Source of the DNA: Aquitalea magnusonii
GTDB lineage: Bacteria > Pseudomonadota > Gammaproteobacteria > Burkholderiales > Chromobacteriaceae
DNA length: 64,000 bases
Direction: 5' to 3'
NCBI RefSeq assembly: GCF_002217795.2
Contig: NZ_AP018823.1
Location: 2,852,001-2,916,000 of the forward strand
The notes under the pieces were generated by a model, which had not been told where the DNA came from, did no database searches, and saw nothing but the letters and a program-made list of their open reading frames with translations. The first letter of the stretch is position 1; each line of letters opens with the position of its first letter. Below are positions 7,600 through 15,646 of the stretch, piece after piece. The translations under genes were made by a program, and so were the position numbers.

Positions 7600-7847
7600 T
7601 ACTCGTCCTCCTCTTCATCCGTGCTGGGCGTAACGCTGAAGGGGAGTTCCCCCAGTTGGGACAAAGCGATTTGCAGACCGACACGCATACCTTTGGCAAT
7701 GTCGCTGCCTGCCTTGATTTCAATGTCAGCCAGTTTGATATTGGCGTCTGGGTGATCCACGATGGCTTGCAGGGTGGCGACACGGGAGGCGTGCCAGTTC
7801 TGAAGCTGCTTGGTGAACTCAATTACTGCGGGGTCGAAAGTTTGCAT
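7599..7847 (-). CDS. Phage early-region protein, 82 aa, unknown
   Basis: 82 residues from an ATG with AAAGGA 5 bases upstream; the alternative upstream start lacks a site. The sequence begins MQTFDPAVIEFTKQLQNW, is largely helical and ends in an acidic tail (STDEEEDE). No known motif. The stop overlaps the next start as TAATG, so it is translated within the early operon. Confidence 0.65.
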   Translation of the reverse strand: MQTFDPAVIEFTKQLQNWHASRVATLQAIVDHPDANIKLADIEIKAGSDIAKGMRVGLQIALSQLGELPFSVTPSTDEEEDE

Positions 7848-7886
7848 TGCTGTCCTTTGGCTGCTCACGGTGGTTAAACGGGTTTA

Positions 7887-8066
7887 CTAATCGGTCTCGA
7901 CAAGATTGCCGGCCGTTTCCTGCATCTTTTCGGCCAGCTCAGCCAGCGCGCTTTCGTTGTAGGCGTCGACATCGCCCCATTGCGCAGCCATGTCCAGCAG
8001 CTTCCGCTTCATGGCCAGAAGAGACCGGCGCTGGCCGGCTGCGATCTGTTTGTGTGTAGGGGCCAT
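7887..8066 (-). CDS. Small phage protein, 59 aa, unknown
   Basis: A 59-residue frame beginning MAPTHKQIAAGQRRSLLAMK and ending AGNLVETD. It starts on the base after the stop of the preceding gene (TGA then ATG), and otherwise the stretch would be a 220-bp hole in a packed operon. Helical and amphipathic; short Mu-like early proteins of this kind are common. No function can be assigned. Confidence 0.62.
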   Translation of the reverse strand: MAPTHKQIAAGQRRSLLAMKRKLLDMAAQWGDVDAYNESALAELAEKMQETAGNLVETD

Positions 8067-8513
8067 TCACTCTCCGACCGGCTTGCCCGGCTGGCTGAAA
8101 ATCACTCCATTGCTCTCACGCCGGCCATTGCTCTTTCCGCGCCATGCCAGCCACTTGTCCAGCGCTTCTGCAGCCTCACACTGGTTTGCTGCCTCGGGTA
8201 TGCCTGGCACCAGCAACTGATCACGCTCCCAGCCATGCCGGGCAGCAGCGGTCAATTCGCCCTTCAGGAAGGCCTTAGGGCCACGCGCGATGATGATCCC
8301 GCCCTCGGGTACCTGCTCCCCGCTGCCCATCTCAATCAGCCCAGAGGCCCAGCACCAGGCGACTTGCGGCGTCATGTCGTAGTAGTTTTTGCAGCCACAA
8401 CGCGGGCAGACCAAGGTCTTGCCAAGCTCTGATGGCATGGCAATGCGTTCTGACTCTTGGTGCTTGTTCCTGCAGCGGGTGCACTGCACGAGGATGTCTT
8501 TGTGGTCTGTCAT
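8067..8513 (-). CDS. Zinc-ribbon phage protein, 148 aa
   Basis: 148 residues from the ATG adjoining the DUF3164 gene stop. Two CxxC pairs near the N-terminus (CTRC about 11-14, CPRCGC about 36-41) form a probable zinc ribbon, followed by a Trp-rich middle (VAWCWASGLIE) and a basic C-terminus (KWLAWRGKSNGRRESNG). Zinc ribbons of this size usually bind nucleic acid or RNA polymerase. It is part of the early gene block; I cannot match it to a named family. Confidence 0.7.
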   Translation of the reverse strand: MTDHKDILVQCTRCRNKHQESERIAMPSELGKTLVCPRCGCKNYYDMTPQVAWCWASGLIEMGSGEQVPEGGIIIARGPKAFLKGELTAAARHGWERDQLLVPGIPEAANQCEAAEALDKWLAWRGKSNGRRESNGVIFSQPGKPVGE

Positions 8514-8514
8514 C

Positions 8515-9126
8515 TCACACCCCCGCAATATCCAGCGACACAGCACGGTACTGGTCGGTATCGCCGATGCGCTCATACACGCGGATGTAGCTCTTGGAGC
8601 ATTGCACCCGTACCGAGTCACTAAGGGCAGCCATAGCGCGCTGCCATTTCTCGTCCTGGATGTCGAGTCGACGCAAACCAAGAATGCGGCCGGTACTGAT
8701 GTTGCCGGCTTTATCCACGTTGAAGGCATCGCCTACGATTGCGCGGATTTCACTGCGGGCGTCTTCGGTCCATGCGTGCAGGCACTCATCAATAAGAATC
8801 TTGGCCGCCTGCAAACCCTCATCAAATGTCAGGGTGTCCTGAATAGCTCGCTGCACCTTGTAACGACCGTCGAAACTGACCAGGGAAACATTACCCTTGG
8901 CACCACCCAGTTTTGCGCCATAGCGTTCCCCAGACAGTTCGACAAAGGCCCCTATATCGGCAAAGACGCTGTTCTTGAAATCAGCCAGGGTCTTGTTGAC
9001 GGCCTGTGCTTTTTGCACGATTTCTGTCACCAACTGATCACGAGCCAAATCGATAGGCTTGATCGACTCAATCGGGATCAGACGGCCCTTGGCATCTTTG
9101 CGGTACCCTTCGTGGATGTTTTGCAT
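8515..9126 (-). CDS. DUF3164 family phage protein
   Basis: 203 residues. The opening (EGYRKDAKGRLIPIESIKP) and the central block with LGGAKGNVSLVSFDGRYKVQ are characteristic of DUF3164, a family found almost only in Mu-like phages and often misnamed sulfate transporter in databases. No membrane segments are present, so that name is wrong. The biochemical role is unknown. It overlaps the upstream gene by one base. Confidence 0.85.
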   Translation of the reverse strand: MQNIHEGYRKDAKGRLIPIESIKPIDLARDQLVTEIVQKAQAVNKTLADFKNSVFADIGAFVELSGERYGAKLGGAKGNVSLVSFDGRYKVQRAIQDTLTFDEGLQAAKILIDECLHAWTEDARSEIRAIVGDAFNVDKAGNISTGRILGLRRLDIQDEKWQRAMAALSDSVRVQCSKSYIRVYERIGDTDQYRAVSLDIAGV

Positions 9127-9485
9127 TACCTGTTCCTCATTCCAACAATCTGTTTCACTTGAGCCAGCTGCTGCCGGTTTCGCTCAAGCCATTCCGGGGT
9201 CAGCCGGGGTTCTTCCTTTGCATTCCAAAACCGCCTGCTGCCTGTCGGTGGCTCCGGGCCCGGCATCACTGGATCAGGGGTGCGGGGCTGTATTTCCTGC
9301 TGTTGGACCGGTTCCGGTTCCGGCTCGGTAGGTGCGACCGGGGCGGCATAGGCATCCAGTTCGTCCAGGTAGTCGTCCCACACGATGCGGCGGGCTTCTT
9401 TCTTGTCCATGCCCATCTGCACCAGCAGTTCCACCTCTCGGGTCAACCGCTGCTTGGTGTCGGCATCCAGTTCCTGGTTGCTCAA
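9126..9485 (-). CDS. Proline-rich phage early protein, 119 aa
   Basis: 119 residues: a charged helical N-terminus (TKQRLTREVELLVQMGMDKK), a Pro/Glu-rich linker (APTEPEPEPVQQQEIQPRTP) and a basic C-terminal helix. Modular linkers of this type suggest an adaptor protein, but no family is recognised. Start and stop both overlap neighbouring genes (ATGA upstream, one-base overlap downstream). Confidence 0.65.
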   Translation of the reverse strand: MSNQELDADTKQRLTREVELLVQMGMDKKEARRIVWDDYLDELDAYAAPVAPTEPEPEPVQQQEIQPRTPDPVMPGPEPPTGSRRFWNAKEEPRLTPEWLERNRQQLAQVKQIVGMRNR

Positions 9486-9787
9486 TGCCCAAACTCCATC
9501 CAGACGATGCGGCAGCCGCCCAGGCTGAACTGGCCTTCGCGGTACGGCCCGAAGTGGGCGTCTTGGCCGAAGCTGTAGTAAACCGCCTCATTTTTGGCGA
9601 TCAGCTGGCTGCACTTCCCGCAGTTCTGGATGCGGATGGTCGGTCTAGCCGGGGTATCCATCTCCACCTTCACTACCGTGAAGCCGTTCTGACTCAGCGC
9701 CTCGATGGCCGCCGCCACTTTAAAAGTGGCCGCAAGCATCAAGGCATTAAACGGGGGGCGCTTTGGTTGAATGGCTTGTTGCTGCAT
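9482..9787 (-). CDS. Phage early protein, 101 aa, with CxxC motif
   Basis: 101 residues from the ATG that follows AAAGGAG; a longer in-frame extension upstream overlaps the previous gene and has no site of its own. It has the segment IQNCGKCSQLI (about 55-65) and a later Cys (GGCRIVW), so one metal site is possible. The N-terminus is basic. Unknown function within the B-to-gemA block. Confidence 0.64.
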   Translation of the reverse strand: MQQQAIQPKRPPFNALMLAATFKVAAAIEALSQNGFTVVKVEMDTPARPTIRIQNCGKCSQLIAKNEAVYYSFGQDAHFGPYREGQFSLGGCRIVWMEFGH

Positions 9788-9789
9788 GG

Positions 9790-10113
9790 TCACTCTCCTT
9801 TCGGGCGGTTCGGGCAGCGCTGGCAGGCTCGCCAGTGGCCCAGTTTCATCGGGTGGTGCGTTGGGGCAGCTCCAAGAGAAATAGAGCGGCACTCAATTTG
9901 CGTCATGGTCTGGTCGGAGTGTGGGCACTTGACCACGTCCAATAACGCCAGCGTGGCCTTGGCAATCCGATCACTCTTGCCCGGATACTTTCCCGCTAGT
10001 ACCAGGCTGACGGTGGCAGCGCTGTACCCCAAACGACTGGCTACTGCGCGCATGCTGGTGCGCTCGGCTTCCATTCGGAGCAGGTCAAGCCAATGGGTGT
10101 CAGAAGTCGTCAT
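9790..10113 (-). CDS. Helix-turn-helix phage protein, 107 aa
   Basis: 107 residues. The N-terminal half carries a LacI/XRE-type helix-turn-helix (SMRAVASRLGYSAATVSLVL), and the C-terminal half has Cys and His clusters (KCPHSDQ, CQRCPNRP) that may bind zinc. Small proteins of this layout occur in the early operons of Mu-like phages and may be secondary transcription regulators. It overlaps its upstream gene by 14 bp. Confidence 0.72.
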   Translation of the reverse strand: MTTSDTHWLDLLRMEAERTSMRAVASRLGYSAATVSLVLAGKYPGKSDRIAKATLALLDVVKCPHSDQTMTQIECRSISLGAAPTHHPMKLGHWRACQRCPNRPKGE

Positions 10114-10723
10114 GATTCATCTCCTCTTGCCACACCACCTTGTCCAGATTCGGGTCGTACACGTAGGTGTTGCGGCCGACGACCGGTGGGCGCGGCCCGG
10201 AATAACGCTGAGGCTCGAAGCGATAGCGAGGAGGTGATTTCTTGCTGGCTGCTTTGACCTTAACCACGTATCCGGCCTTGATCAGTTGGCCGATGTACAC
10301 GCTCGCGGTGGTGTGGGCGATGGCACGTTCTGGCGTGCTGGCCTGTACGGCCAGCTCACGTGTAGTGAACTCTCCGCCGACGATGCGCATCGTTCTCCAT
10401 AGCGCTTCGGTACACAGATCACGCTGAATGGGCTCACCCTTGGCGTTCAGGCGCGGGTATTCGATTCCGCAGTCACGGATCAGACGGAAATGCTGCTGGT
10501 CGTTGCACTTGCTACGAGTATTGATGCGCTCGACGTATCCGCCCTTAACCAGGGCATTGATGTAATGCTGGATGGCCCCCAGCGTAGCCATCGAATCGCT
10601 ATGGATCAGGAAGGCAGTGAAATCTTCACGACGAGTACGAATGGCTTCCCAAATTCGTTGGAAGGAACCACGGCCACCGGCACTCTGCATTGGCTTAGCT
10701 TTACGAGCGGTGGTCGCCGACAT
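10100..10723 (-). CDS. Phage early protein with tandem winged-helix-like repeats, 207 aa
   Basis: 207 residues. Two similar segments each look like a winged helix: TLGAIQHYINALVKGGYVER near residue 50 and VYIGQLIKAGYVVK near residue 145. The protein is basic and immediately follows the B gene (TAATG overlap). It is likely a DNA-binding accessory or regulatory protein; I do not recognise a specific family and the repeat interpretation is from inspection only. Confidence 0.66.
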   Translation of the reverse strand: MSATTARKAKPMQSAGGRGSFQRIWEAIRTRREDFTAFLIHSDSMATLGAIQHYINALVKGGYVERINTRSKCNDQQHFRLIRDCGIEYPRLNAKGEPIQRDLCTEALWRTMRIVGGEFTTRELAVQASTPERAIAHTTASVYIGQLIKAGYVVKVKAASKKSPPRYRFEPQRYSGPRPPVVGRNTYVYDPNLDKVVWQEEMNHDDF

Positions 10724-11460
10724 TAGATGCTCCCCCGACGTTTCGGCGCATCGCCGGTATACAGGGGGCGGTCACCCCATGCCGAGCGGTCTACCTGATC
10801 CCAGCCTTCAATCAGAGCCGCGTCATAGACGTTGACCAGGTTGACCGATACTCGACGCACCGACCCATGGCTCAGCGTAACCAGGTGCGACAACAGATCG
10901 TCGGCCAAGGTGATATCCGGGCAGTAGATCGCCGCCAGCTTGCGCGCATCATCCAAGCTGACAGGGGCAGCAGGCAGCCAGGACAGCACACGACCATGGA
11001 AGCGCTCATGACGCTTCAACTTGTTCGGCAGCATTTCCTCACCCACCAGCAGCAGGCTGGACTGGCTGCCTTCATAGATGTCGCGTACCAGTTCAATCAT
11101 CCCGTCTTTGGAGGCGGCATAATCGAACTCGTCCAGAATCAGCGGGCGACGGCTGGCCGCCAGTTGTTCGGAGATCTGGTCCAGCAAATCAGGGATGGTC
11201 CCAGTAGGTTTGATGCCCATCTCGAAGAGAATTTTTTCCAGCAGCGTCTTGCGGTTCCAGGCACTACGCATCTGGACGTAGTAGGCGCGGCTGCGGTTGG
11301 CCACAGCCACCGTCGCTGTCGTTTTGCCCCAGCCGGACGGGCCGTAGTAAACCGCGAAGCCGGGCAGGCCATCCTGGCGATTAACCAGCTTTTCCATTAC
11401 CACCGCGACCAGATCAAGATTGGCAATCGGCGCAATGCGGTTGACGAATTGTTCGCTCAT
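10723..11460 (-). CDS. MuB-like AAA ATPase, transposition target capture
   Basis: 245 residues. Walker A GPSGWGKTT (about 40-48) and Walker B LILDEFD (107-113) are intact, followed by an AAA+ small domain with an arginine-rich helix (HGSVRRVSVNLVNVYDAA). MuB forms ATP-dependent filaments on DNA, delivers target sites to the transposase and protects the phage genome from self-insertion. At 245 residues it lacks the longer N-terminal appendage of Mu B (312 residues). The gene is 32 bp downstream of the transposase, as expected for an A-B operon. Confidence 0.93.
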   Translation of the reverse strand: MSEQFVNRIAPIANLDLVAVVMEKLVNRQDGLPGFAVYYGPSGWGKTTATVAVANRSRAYYVQMRSAWNRKTLLEKILFEMGIKPTGTIPDLLDQISEQLAASRRPLILDEFDYAASKDGMIELVRDIYEGSQSSLLLVGEEMLPNKLKRHERFHGRVLSWLPAAPVSLDDARKLAAIYCPDITLADDLLSHLVTLSHGSVRRVSVNLVNVYDAALIEGWDQVDRSAWGDRPLYTGDAPKRRGSI

Positions 11461-11492
11461 GTCTGAGAATCCTTTTCAGATACGTGTTTTAG

Positions 11493-13673
11493 TTACGCCG
11501 ATGCCTCGACCGCATCGGCAAATTTTTTGGTCATTACTTTGTATTCATGGCTCTTGGCATAGCTGGTGAGCCATTTCCCCTCGCGTTCGCTGAGCGTCAC
11601 GCCAGCTTCTGCCTGTGCTCGCAATGCCCGGTGCAGCTCAATGCGCTGTTGCGGTTCTGTTGGCACCTGAAAGTCGTCACCGTTAACGGTTCGTACTGCG
11701 GTGGGGGCCGTTAACGCGGCTTCGGCAACTTCCTGCACTACCGGCATCCGTTCGAAAGCCCCTGCGATATCCCTGCCAGTGATGCCTGGCAGGACTTCGC
11801 CCTCTGCCATAACGAGGGCTGGCCGCAAGGTGGCGGTGGCCAGATCGATCTTGTCTTGGGCGCGGCGAACCTGACCCTTCACACGGTTCTCCAGCAGCTT
11901 GTCGCGCATCGATACCGGGAAGGCAGCGCGTTTATTGCCATCCACCCCGGCCAGGCAAACAAATCGACCTTCCAAAGTGCGGATCACCACGTTGGCCGGG
12001 TCATGAATATCCACGCCCACTTGCACTTCCTGCCCATCCACCAGCATCAGCTCCCGGCTGAAGTAGACGTTGTTCCATAACTGCACCTCGCCACGGCGTG
12101 CAGTGCGGATGAAGGTGGGGCGGAACAGGTCTTGTAGCTCCAAGGGCGACAGCACGGTGTCTTCCTTGCGGCATTTTTCGTCGTAGTACTCTCTCGGCGT
12201 CATATGCACACCACCGCGCTTCGGCAGTTCGCTATGTGGCCGGTCGTTGTACTCGGCAATGGCTGCCTCCAGATCCGCTACGAACTGGGCGAAGCTCGGT
12301 ACATGAGGGATAGATACAGCGATGCCTTCCGGGGCGTTCTTGGCCGCATTCAGTGCGCGGGTAACGTCACGATTCACCAGACGTAGCGTGTCGCGATCAG
12401 CACCATTGCCACGGAATGTCGGGTATTTACGGGCCAGCGGGATGGTGATCGTCTGCCAGGCCCGCTCAATCAGGCCACGGCCTTGCGGGTTTCCAGGGAT
12501 GCCGGTTTCGTGGTGAATGCCGATACGCGGCAAAATCCCGGTCAGCGGCGCATCCAATACCTTGCCGGTCTCGCCAGCACCGTTATCGCTGTAGTACATC
12601 AGCGGTGGCGGAAAGCGGGTCATCCCGTGGCGCAGCATGTCCGATACCGCAATGACGTTCTCGGACAGGGAGATACTCCAACCCACGGCCAGACGGCTTG
12701 CGCCATCCAGACCCAGCGAGACCTCCATTTGTTGGGGCTTGCCGGTCTCTGGATTGATCACGGTGCATTTCATGCCGTGACCGTCGCCAACCCAGACATC
12801 CCCAGGCTGCAACTGACTCCAGTCACGGCGGATAAATGGCAGCTTCGATTTCAAAGCGGCACCCGTGTGGCGGCCTTGATAGAGCATTACCGGCGGCAGC
12901 TTTTTAAGGGAGCGACGCACTGTGTGCTCGCTGGGAATATCTTCGTTAACTGGCAGGTTCTTCAGGAACTCCCGGTATGCCTCTGCCAGCGGCGGCTTGC
13001 CCGGCCGGCGGTAAGCGGCCAGAAACTCACCCATCCACCAAGGTAGGGTCATATCGGGTTGGCGCTGCTGTGGAGCCAAGCGGCGCAGGCGCTCAATCGG
13101 ACTGCTGGTCGACTCGAACAGGCTGCACCAGCGGAACAGTGTGCGGCTGCTGACAGCACGGTCGTCATTGCTCTTGGCATTGGCCCGGTCCACCAGTTGT
13201 TGCAGCAATTCCGGCAGCGCCCGGTTCTTGGCTGCATCTGCGACATGGAGCGTGGCTTTTTTCTTGCCCAGCACCATAGCCACCTTCAGCACCTCGGACA
13301 CCAGGGCACAGCGAGCCTCGGCAACAACACGCTGGGCATCGGTCAACTGATCCACCGTATGCAAGGTCAGATTCAGCTGTTCTTCACGACGGACAATGCG
13401 TTTTTCGCGAGTAGTAGCCTGCTCAGACCCCTTAGCATTGGCCAGCAGAGCCTTGGCTTGGCGTTTCTTCAGCTCTTCCTGTGCGGTAGCAGGAAGACTT
13501 GCGAGGGAGTATTCAAAGCCACCGCCACGACCTGATTTCTTCCTGGCATCCCAGCCTTCAGTTTTTGCTCTGATGCCAAGCCCCTGAATCGTCCCAGGCA
13601 ACCCAGGCAACCTCATTGCCGCTAGTTCGGCAGCGCTGTAATGTGTTTTTACTTCGATATGGCCTTGGTTCAT
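11493..13673 (-). CDS. MuA-like DDE transposase
   Basis: 726 residues. The N-terminal Mu DNA-binding region (HYSAAELAAMRLPGLPGTIQ, then GRGGGFEYSLASLP) precedes two helical end-binding domains. The RNase H-like core has Asp in WVGDGHG (about 297), Asp in YYSDNGAGE (about 363) and Glu in GRGLIERAWQ (about 403), consistent with a complete DDE triad. A beta-barrel domain follows. The C-terminus is basic and would contact B. The protein nicks the phage ends and joins them to target DNA during integration and replicative transposition. Start overlaps the upstream stop by 4 bp. Confidence 0.96.
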   Translation of the reverse strand: MNQGHIEVKTHYSAAELAAMRLPGLPGTIQGLGIRAKTEGWDARKKSGRGGGFEYSLASLPATAQEELKKRQAKALLANAKGSEQATTREKRIVRREEQLNLTLHTVDQLTDAQRVVAEARCALVSEVLKVAMVLGKKKATLHVADAAKNRALPELLQQLVDRANAKSNDDRAVSSRTLFRWCSLFESTSSPIERLRRLAPQQRQPDMTLPWWMGEFLAAYRRPGKPPLAEAYREFLKNLPVNEDIPSEHTVRRSLKKLPPVMLYQGRHTGAALKSKLPFIRRDWSQLQPGDVWVGDGHGMKCTVINPETGKPQQMEVSLGLDGASRLAVGWSISLSENVIAVSDMLRHGMTRFPPPLMYYSDNGAGETGKVLDAPLTGILPRIGIHHETGIPGNPQGRGLIERAWQTITIPLARKYPTFRGNGADRDTLRLVNRDVTRALNAAKNAPEGIAVSIPHVPSFAQFVADLEAAIAEYNDRPHSELPKRGGVHMTPREYYDEKCRKEDTVLSPLELQDLFRPTFIRTARRGEVQLWNNVYFSRELMLVDGQEVQVGVDIHDPANVVIRTLEGRFVCLAGVDGNKRAAFPVSMRDKLLENRVKGQVRRAQDKIDLATATLRPALVMAEGEVLPGITGRDIAGAFERMPVVQEVAEAALTAPTAVRTVNGDDFQVPTEPQQRIELHRALRAQAEAGVTLSEREGKWLTSYAKSHEYKVMTKKFADAVEASA

Positions 13674-14152
13674 GCCACATCTCCGAATAGTTCAAGTTCT
13701 GGCTGACCGATTTTGATAACGTTCTCGCGGTGGTACGCCACCTGAGACAGCACCTCATTCAATGCCCCTAAGGTTTCTTGCAGGTCCGTTTTGTCGCGAT
13801 AAAACTGTTCCAGCAGCATCACTACCTTGCCGAAGTTGCCCTGCATTTCGCCCAGGTCGCTGGCCTTGGTTTTCTTGCCAGTAGGGATCGTGATTACCAC
13901 TCGGCCACCATGTGCGGTGCAGAGGTATTCGCTGATGTGCGAAGCCTTGCAGAAGGTTTCAAACTGACGGACACGGTTAAGAGGAATGGAGGACTCAGCC
14001 ATCCAGCGGTAGTAGGTCTTCACATCGACGCCCATCAGATCAGCCATGCGCTTGGGCACCAAACCGAGCTTTTCAGCGGCAGCCAGCTGGCACTGAATCG
14101 CATCGTCCAGACTGCTTGGGATAGATTGACCCTTGCGGTTTCTCATGGGCAT
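13670..14152 (-). CDS. CII-like phage regulatory protein
   Basis: 160 residues. A helix-turn-helix (RMADLMGVDVKTYYRWMAES, about 36-55) is followed by an oligomerisation-type helical C-terminus (VVMLLEQFYRDKTDLQETLG). This fits the phage CII-like regulators often found between ner and A in transposable phages. It probably adjusts early-operon or repressor transcription. The role is inferred from fold and position. Confidence 0.75.
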   Translation of the reverse strand: MPMRNRKGQSIPSSLDDAIQCQLAAAEKLGLVPKRMADLMGVDVKTYYRWMAESSIPLNRVRQFETFCKASHISEYLCTAHGGRVVITIPTGKKTKASDLGEMQGNFGKVVMLLEQFYRDKTDLQETLGALNEVLSQVAYHRENVIKIGQPELELFGDVA

Positions 14153-14207
14153 TAACTCCTGTGCGAGAATCGGAGCGCTGGCGATTAACTGCCGCCATCG
14201 CTACGAT

Positions 14208-14528
14208 TTACTCAACAGCAGCAACAGTGCGTTGCGATGCTTTGAGGGTATTTACTGAGGAAGGGGGAATACTTGGGAAAACTGGCTTAAAATGGCGCTT
14301 CTCGTAGCGGCTCGGCCAAATGGCTTCCGGCTCAACGCCGATGGCGGCAGCGATGATTTTTTCCGCCTTCGGCCACGCTCTATCCAGTGCATTGTTCAGC
14401 GCACTCGGGCTCAGATCAGCCGCGATGGATAGCTTGCGAAGAGACCAGCCAGCCTTATGGACGGCCGCGACGATGTCCGCCCGGTGCCAATCCTCGGCGG
14501 TTTTTTTTTGGTTTGCTGATGTGCTCAT
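14208..14528 (-). CDS. ner: Ner/Nlp-type DNA-binding regulator
   Basis: 106 residues. The core DWHRADIVAAVHKAGWSLRK followed by LSIAADLSPSALNNALDRAW matches the Ner/Nlp family, small lambda-repressor-fold proteins. In Mu, Ner represses both the early and the repressor promoters and favours lytic growth. It is the first gene of the early operon and is divergent from the repressor, exactly as in Mu. A 30-residue C-terminal extension beyond Mu Ner (75 residues) is present. Confidence 0.88.
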   Translation of the reverse strand: MSTSANQKKTAEDWHRADIVAAVHKAGWSLRKLSIAADLSPSALNNALDRAWPKAEKIIAAAIGVEPEAIWPSRYEKRHFKPVFPSIPPSSVNTLKASQRTVAAVE

Positions 14529-14621
14529 TTCTTAATCTCTTGCGGTGATTATGTGAGCACATGATATGACCAAATAGGTTCAAAGTAAACATGAAAAGGT
14601 TCATTTTCATGTTCAAAGTAA
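14519..14621. promoter_or_regulatory. Divergent operator/promoter region between ner and the repressor
   Basis: This AT-rich stretch holds several symmetric elements. GTTCAAAGTAA occurs at 14578-14588 and 14611-14621, 33 bp apart (about three helical turns). Between them is a perfect 10-bp inverted repeat, AACATGAAAA (14588-14597) and TTTTCATGTT (14604-14613), around GGTTCA. A further 9-bp inverted pair, ATGTGCTCA (14519-14527) and TGAGCACAT (14554-14562), overlaps the ner start. These are the likely binding sites for the S24 repressor and Ner. Assignment of each site to a protein is inference. Confidence 0.7.
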
Positions 14622-14682
14622 TAGCAAATGTTGCCATTTGTGCAATTGGTCGGATTGTTTGCTTAAAATTCAAAGGCTTATC

Positions 14683-15441
14683 ATGAACCCTAAAGCTGAG
14701 AAAGATTTCAAAGATCAACTTTCAAGTTCAGCCGGTGAACCTGAAAGCTCAGGCTTTCACCAAAGGCTTGCCTCCTTGCTGCCTGCATTCAAGAGCGTGC
14801 GTGCTTTTGCTACAGCATCTGGCGTATCGCAAACGGGTCTTCAGCGGTTGATTAATGGTGGAGAGCCAACGCTATCTACCTTGATTGCCTTGGCTAAAGC
14901 TGGGGGCGTGTCTGTTGAATGGCTTGCTACCGGCCAAGGCGCATCGCCTACCGACCAGGCTGTTGACGGCAATAAGCGGTCTTGCCCATGCCACGACACG
15001 CTAGGCAATCCAGTAGATCTGGAAGAGTTCGTTTTCATACCTCGTTACAACCTGAAGGCGGCAGCTGGACATGGGGCGGCAGTTTCTGGTGAAAAGCCCA
15101 TGTTCACCATGTCTTTCCGCAAGTACTGGATTGAGAACTACCTGCGCGTTGACCCAAAAGACTTGTCAGTGCTGTCGGTCAAAGGTGATTCAATGGAGGG
15201 GGTTTTGAATGATCGGGATGTGATCCTGGTGAATCATGCTGATACGCACCTCACCAGTGGGCTGTATGTGCTGCGGGTTGATAATGATTTGATCGTCAAG
15301 CGTGTACAGAAGCTACCAGGAGCGAAGCTGCGGGTTCTGAGCGCCAACGAAGCCTACGATCCGTTTGAGATAGACATGAACAGCCCTGACGTTGATTTTT
15401 CAGTAATCGGTCGTGTTGTCTGGTTTGGGCGTCAGATCTAA
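14683..15441 (+). CDS. S24/LexA-type phage repressor
   Basis: 252 residues from the ATG after AAAGG; a longer in-frame extension (to 14638) has no better site and would run into the operator zone. An XRE helix-turn-helix (VRAFATASGVSQTGLQRLIN, then TLSTLIALAKAGGVS) occupies about residues 35-85. The C-terminal half is an S24 autoprotease with catalytic Ser in KGDSMEG and Lys in DLIVKRVQ. Such repressors hold the lytic genes off and self-cleave with RecA after DNA damage, so the prophage is probably SOS-inducible, unlike Mu whose repressor is not S24. It is the only plus-strand prophage gene. Confidence 0.92.
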   Translation: MNPKAEKDFKDQLSSSAGEPESSGFHQRLASLLPAFKSVRAFATASGVSQTGLQRLINGGEPTLSTLIALAKAGGVSVEWLATGQGASPTDQAVDGNKRSCPCHDTLGNPVDLEEFVFIPRYNLKAAAGHGAAVSGEKPMFTMSFRKYWIENYLRVDPKDLSVLSVKGDSMEGVLNDRDVILVNHADTHLTSGLYVLRVDNDLIVKRVQKLPGAKLRVLSANEAYDPFEIDMNSPDVDFSVIGRVVWFGRQI

Positions 15442-15474
15442 TGGCTGTTAATTCTTACTAAGCTCATCGCGTTT

Positions 15475-15582
15475 ACTGCTACTTCGGTGCCAAAACGCTG
15501 CTAATTTTTTGCCATTTACTCGCAATCGCTGCCAAAAATTTTGCAAGCCGTTTTGGCTGCTATCTTGGCTGAAAAGCCTACA
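15475..15582. other. Probable Mu-left end with transposase-binding repeats
   Basis: After the repressor stop there is a gene-free, repeat-rich stretch. CTGCTA occurs at 15476, 15498 and 15557. GCCAAAACG (15489-15497) recurs inverted as CGTTTTGGC (15549-15557), with a near copy GCCAAAAAT at 15531. The stretch ends where the minus strand reads TGTAGGC, matching the TG terminus of transposable phages. Mu has three unevenly spaced transposase sites at this end. Both the sites and the exact end are inferred. Confidence 0.55.
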
Positions 15583-15646
15583 GCATAAGGCTCTCCGCCG
15601 GTCGCACCTCTCCTCTCCCTGGTGACAAACTAACTACCACCCCACA

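Larger units (their letters stand above)
1..15582 (-). mobile_element. Mu-like transposable prophage (left/early part, incomplete)
   Basis: Gene order and content follow phage Mu: divergent repressor and ner, then A transposase, B ATPase, small early genes, gemA, mor, lysis genes, terminase and the gp29-type portal, nearly all on the minus strand with 1-14 bp overlaps typical of phage operons. The element continues past the left edge, so tail genes and the Mu-right end are not visible. The Mu-left end is inferred near 15582, where the minus strand reads TGTAGGC after a repeat-rich stretch; transposable phage ends begin with TG. The exact boundary is inference. Every visible gene is intact, so the prophage may be functional. 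Confidence 0.93.
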
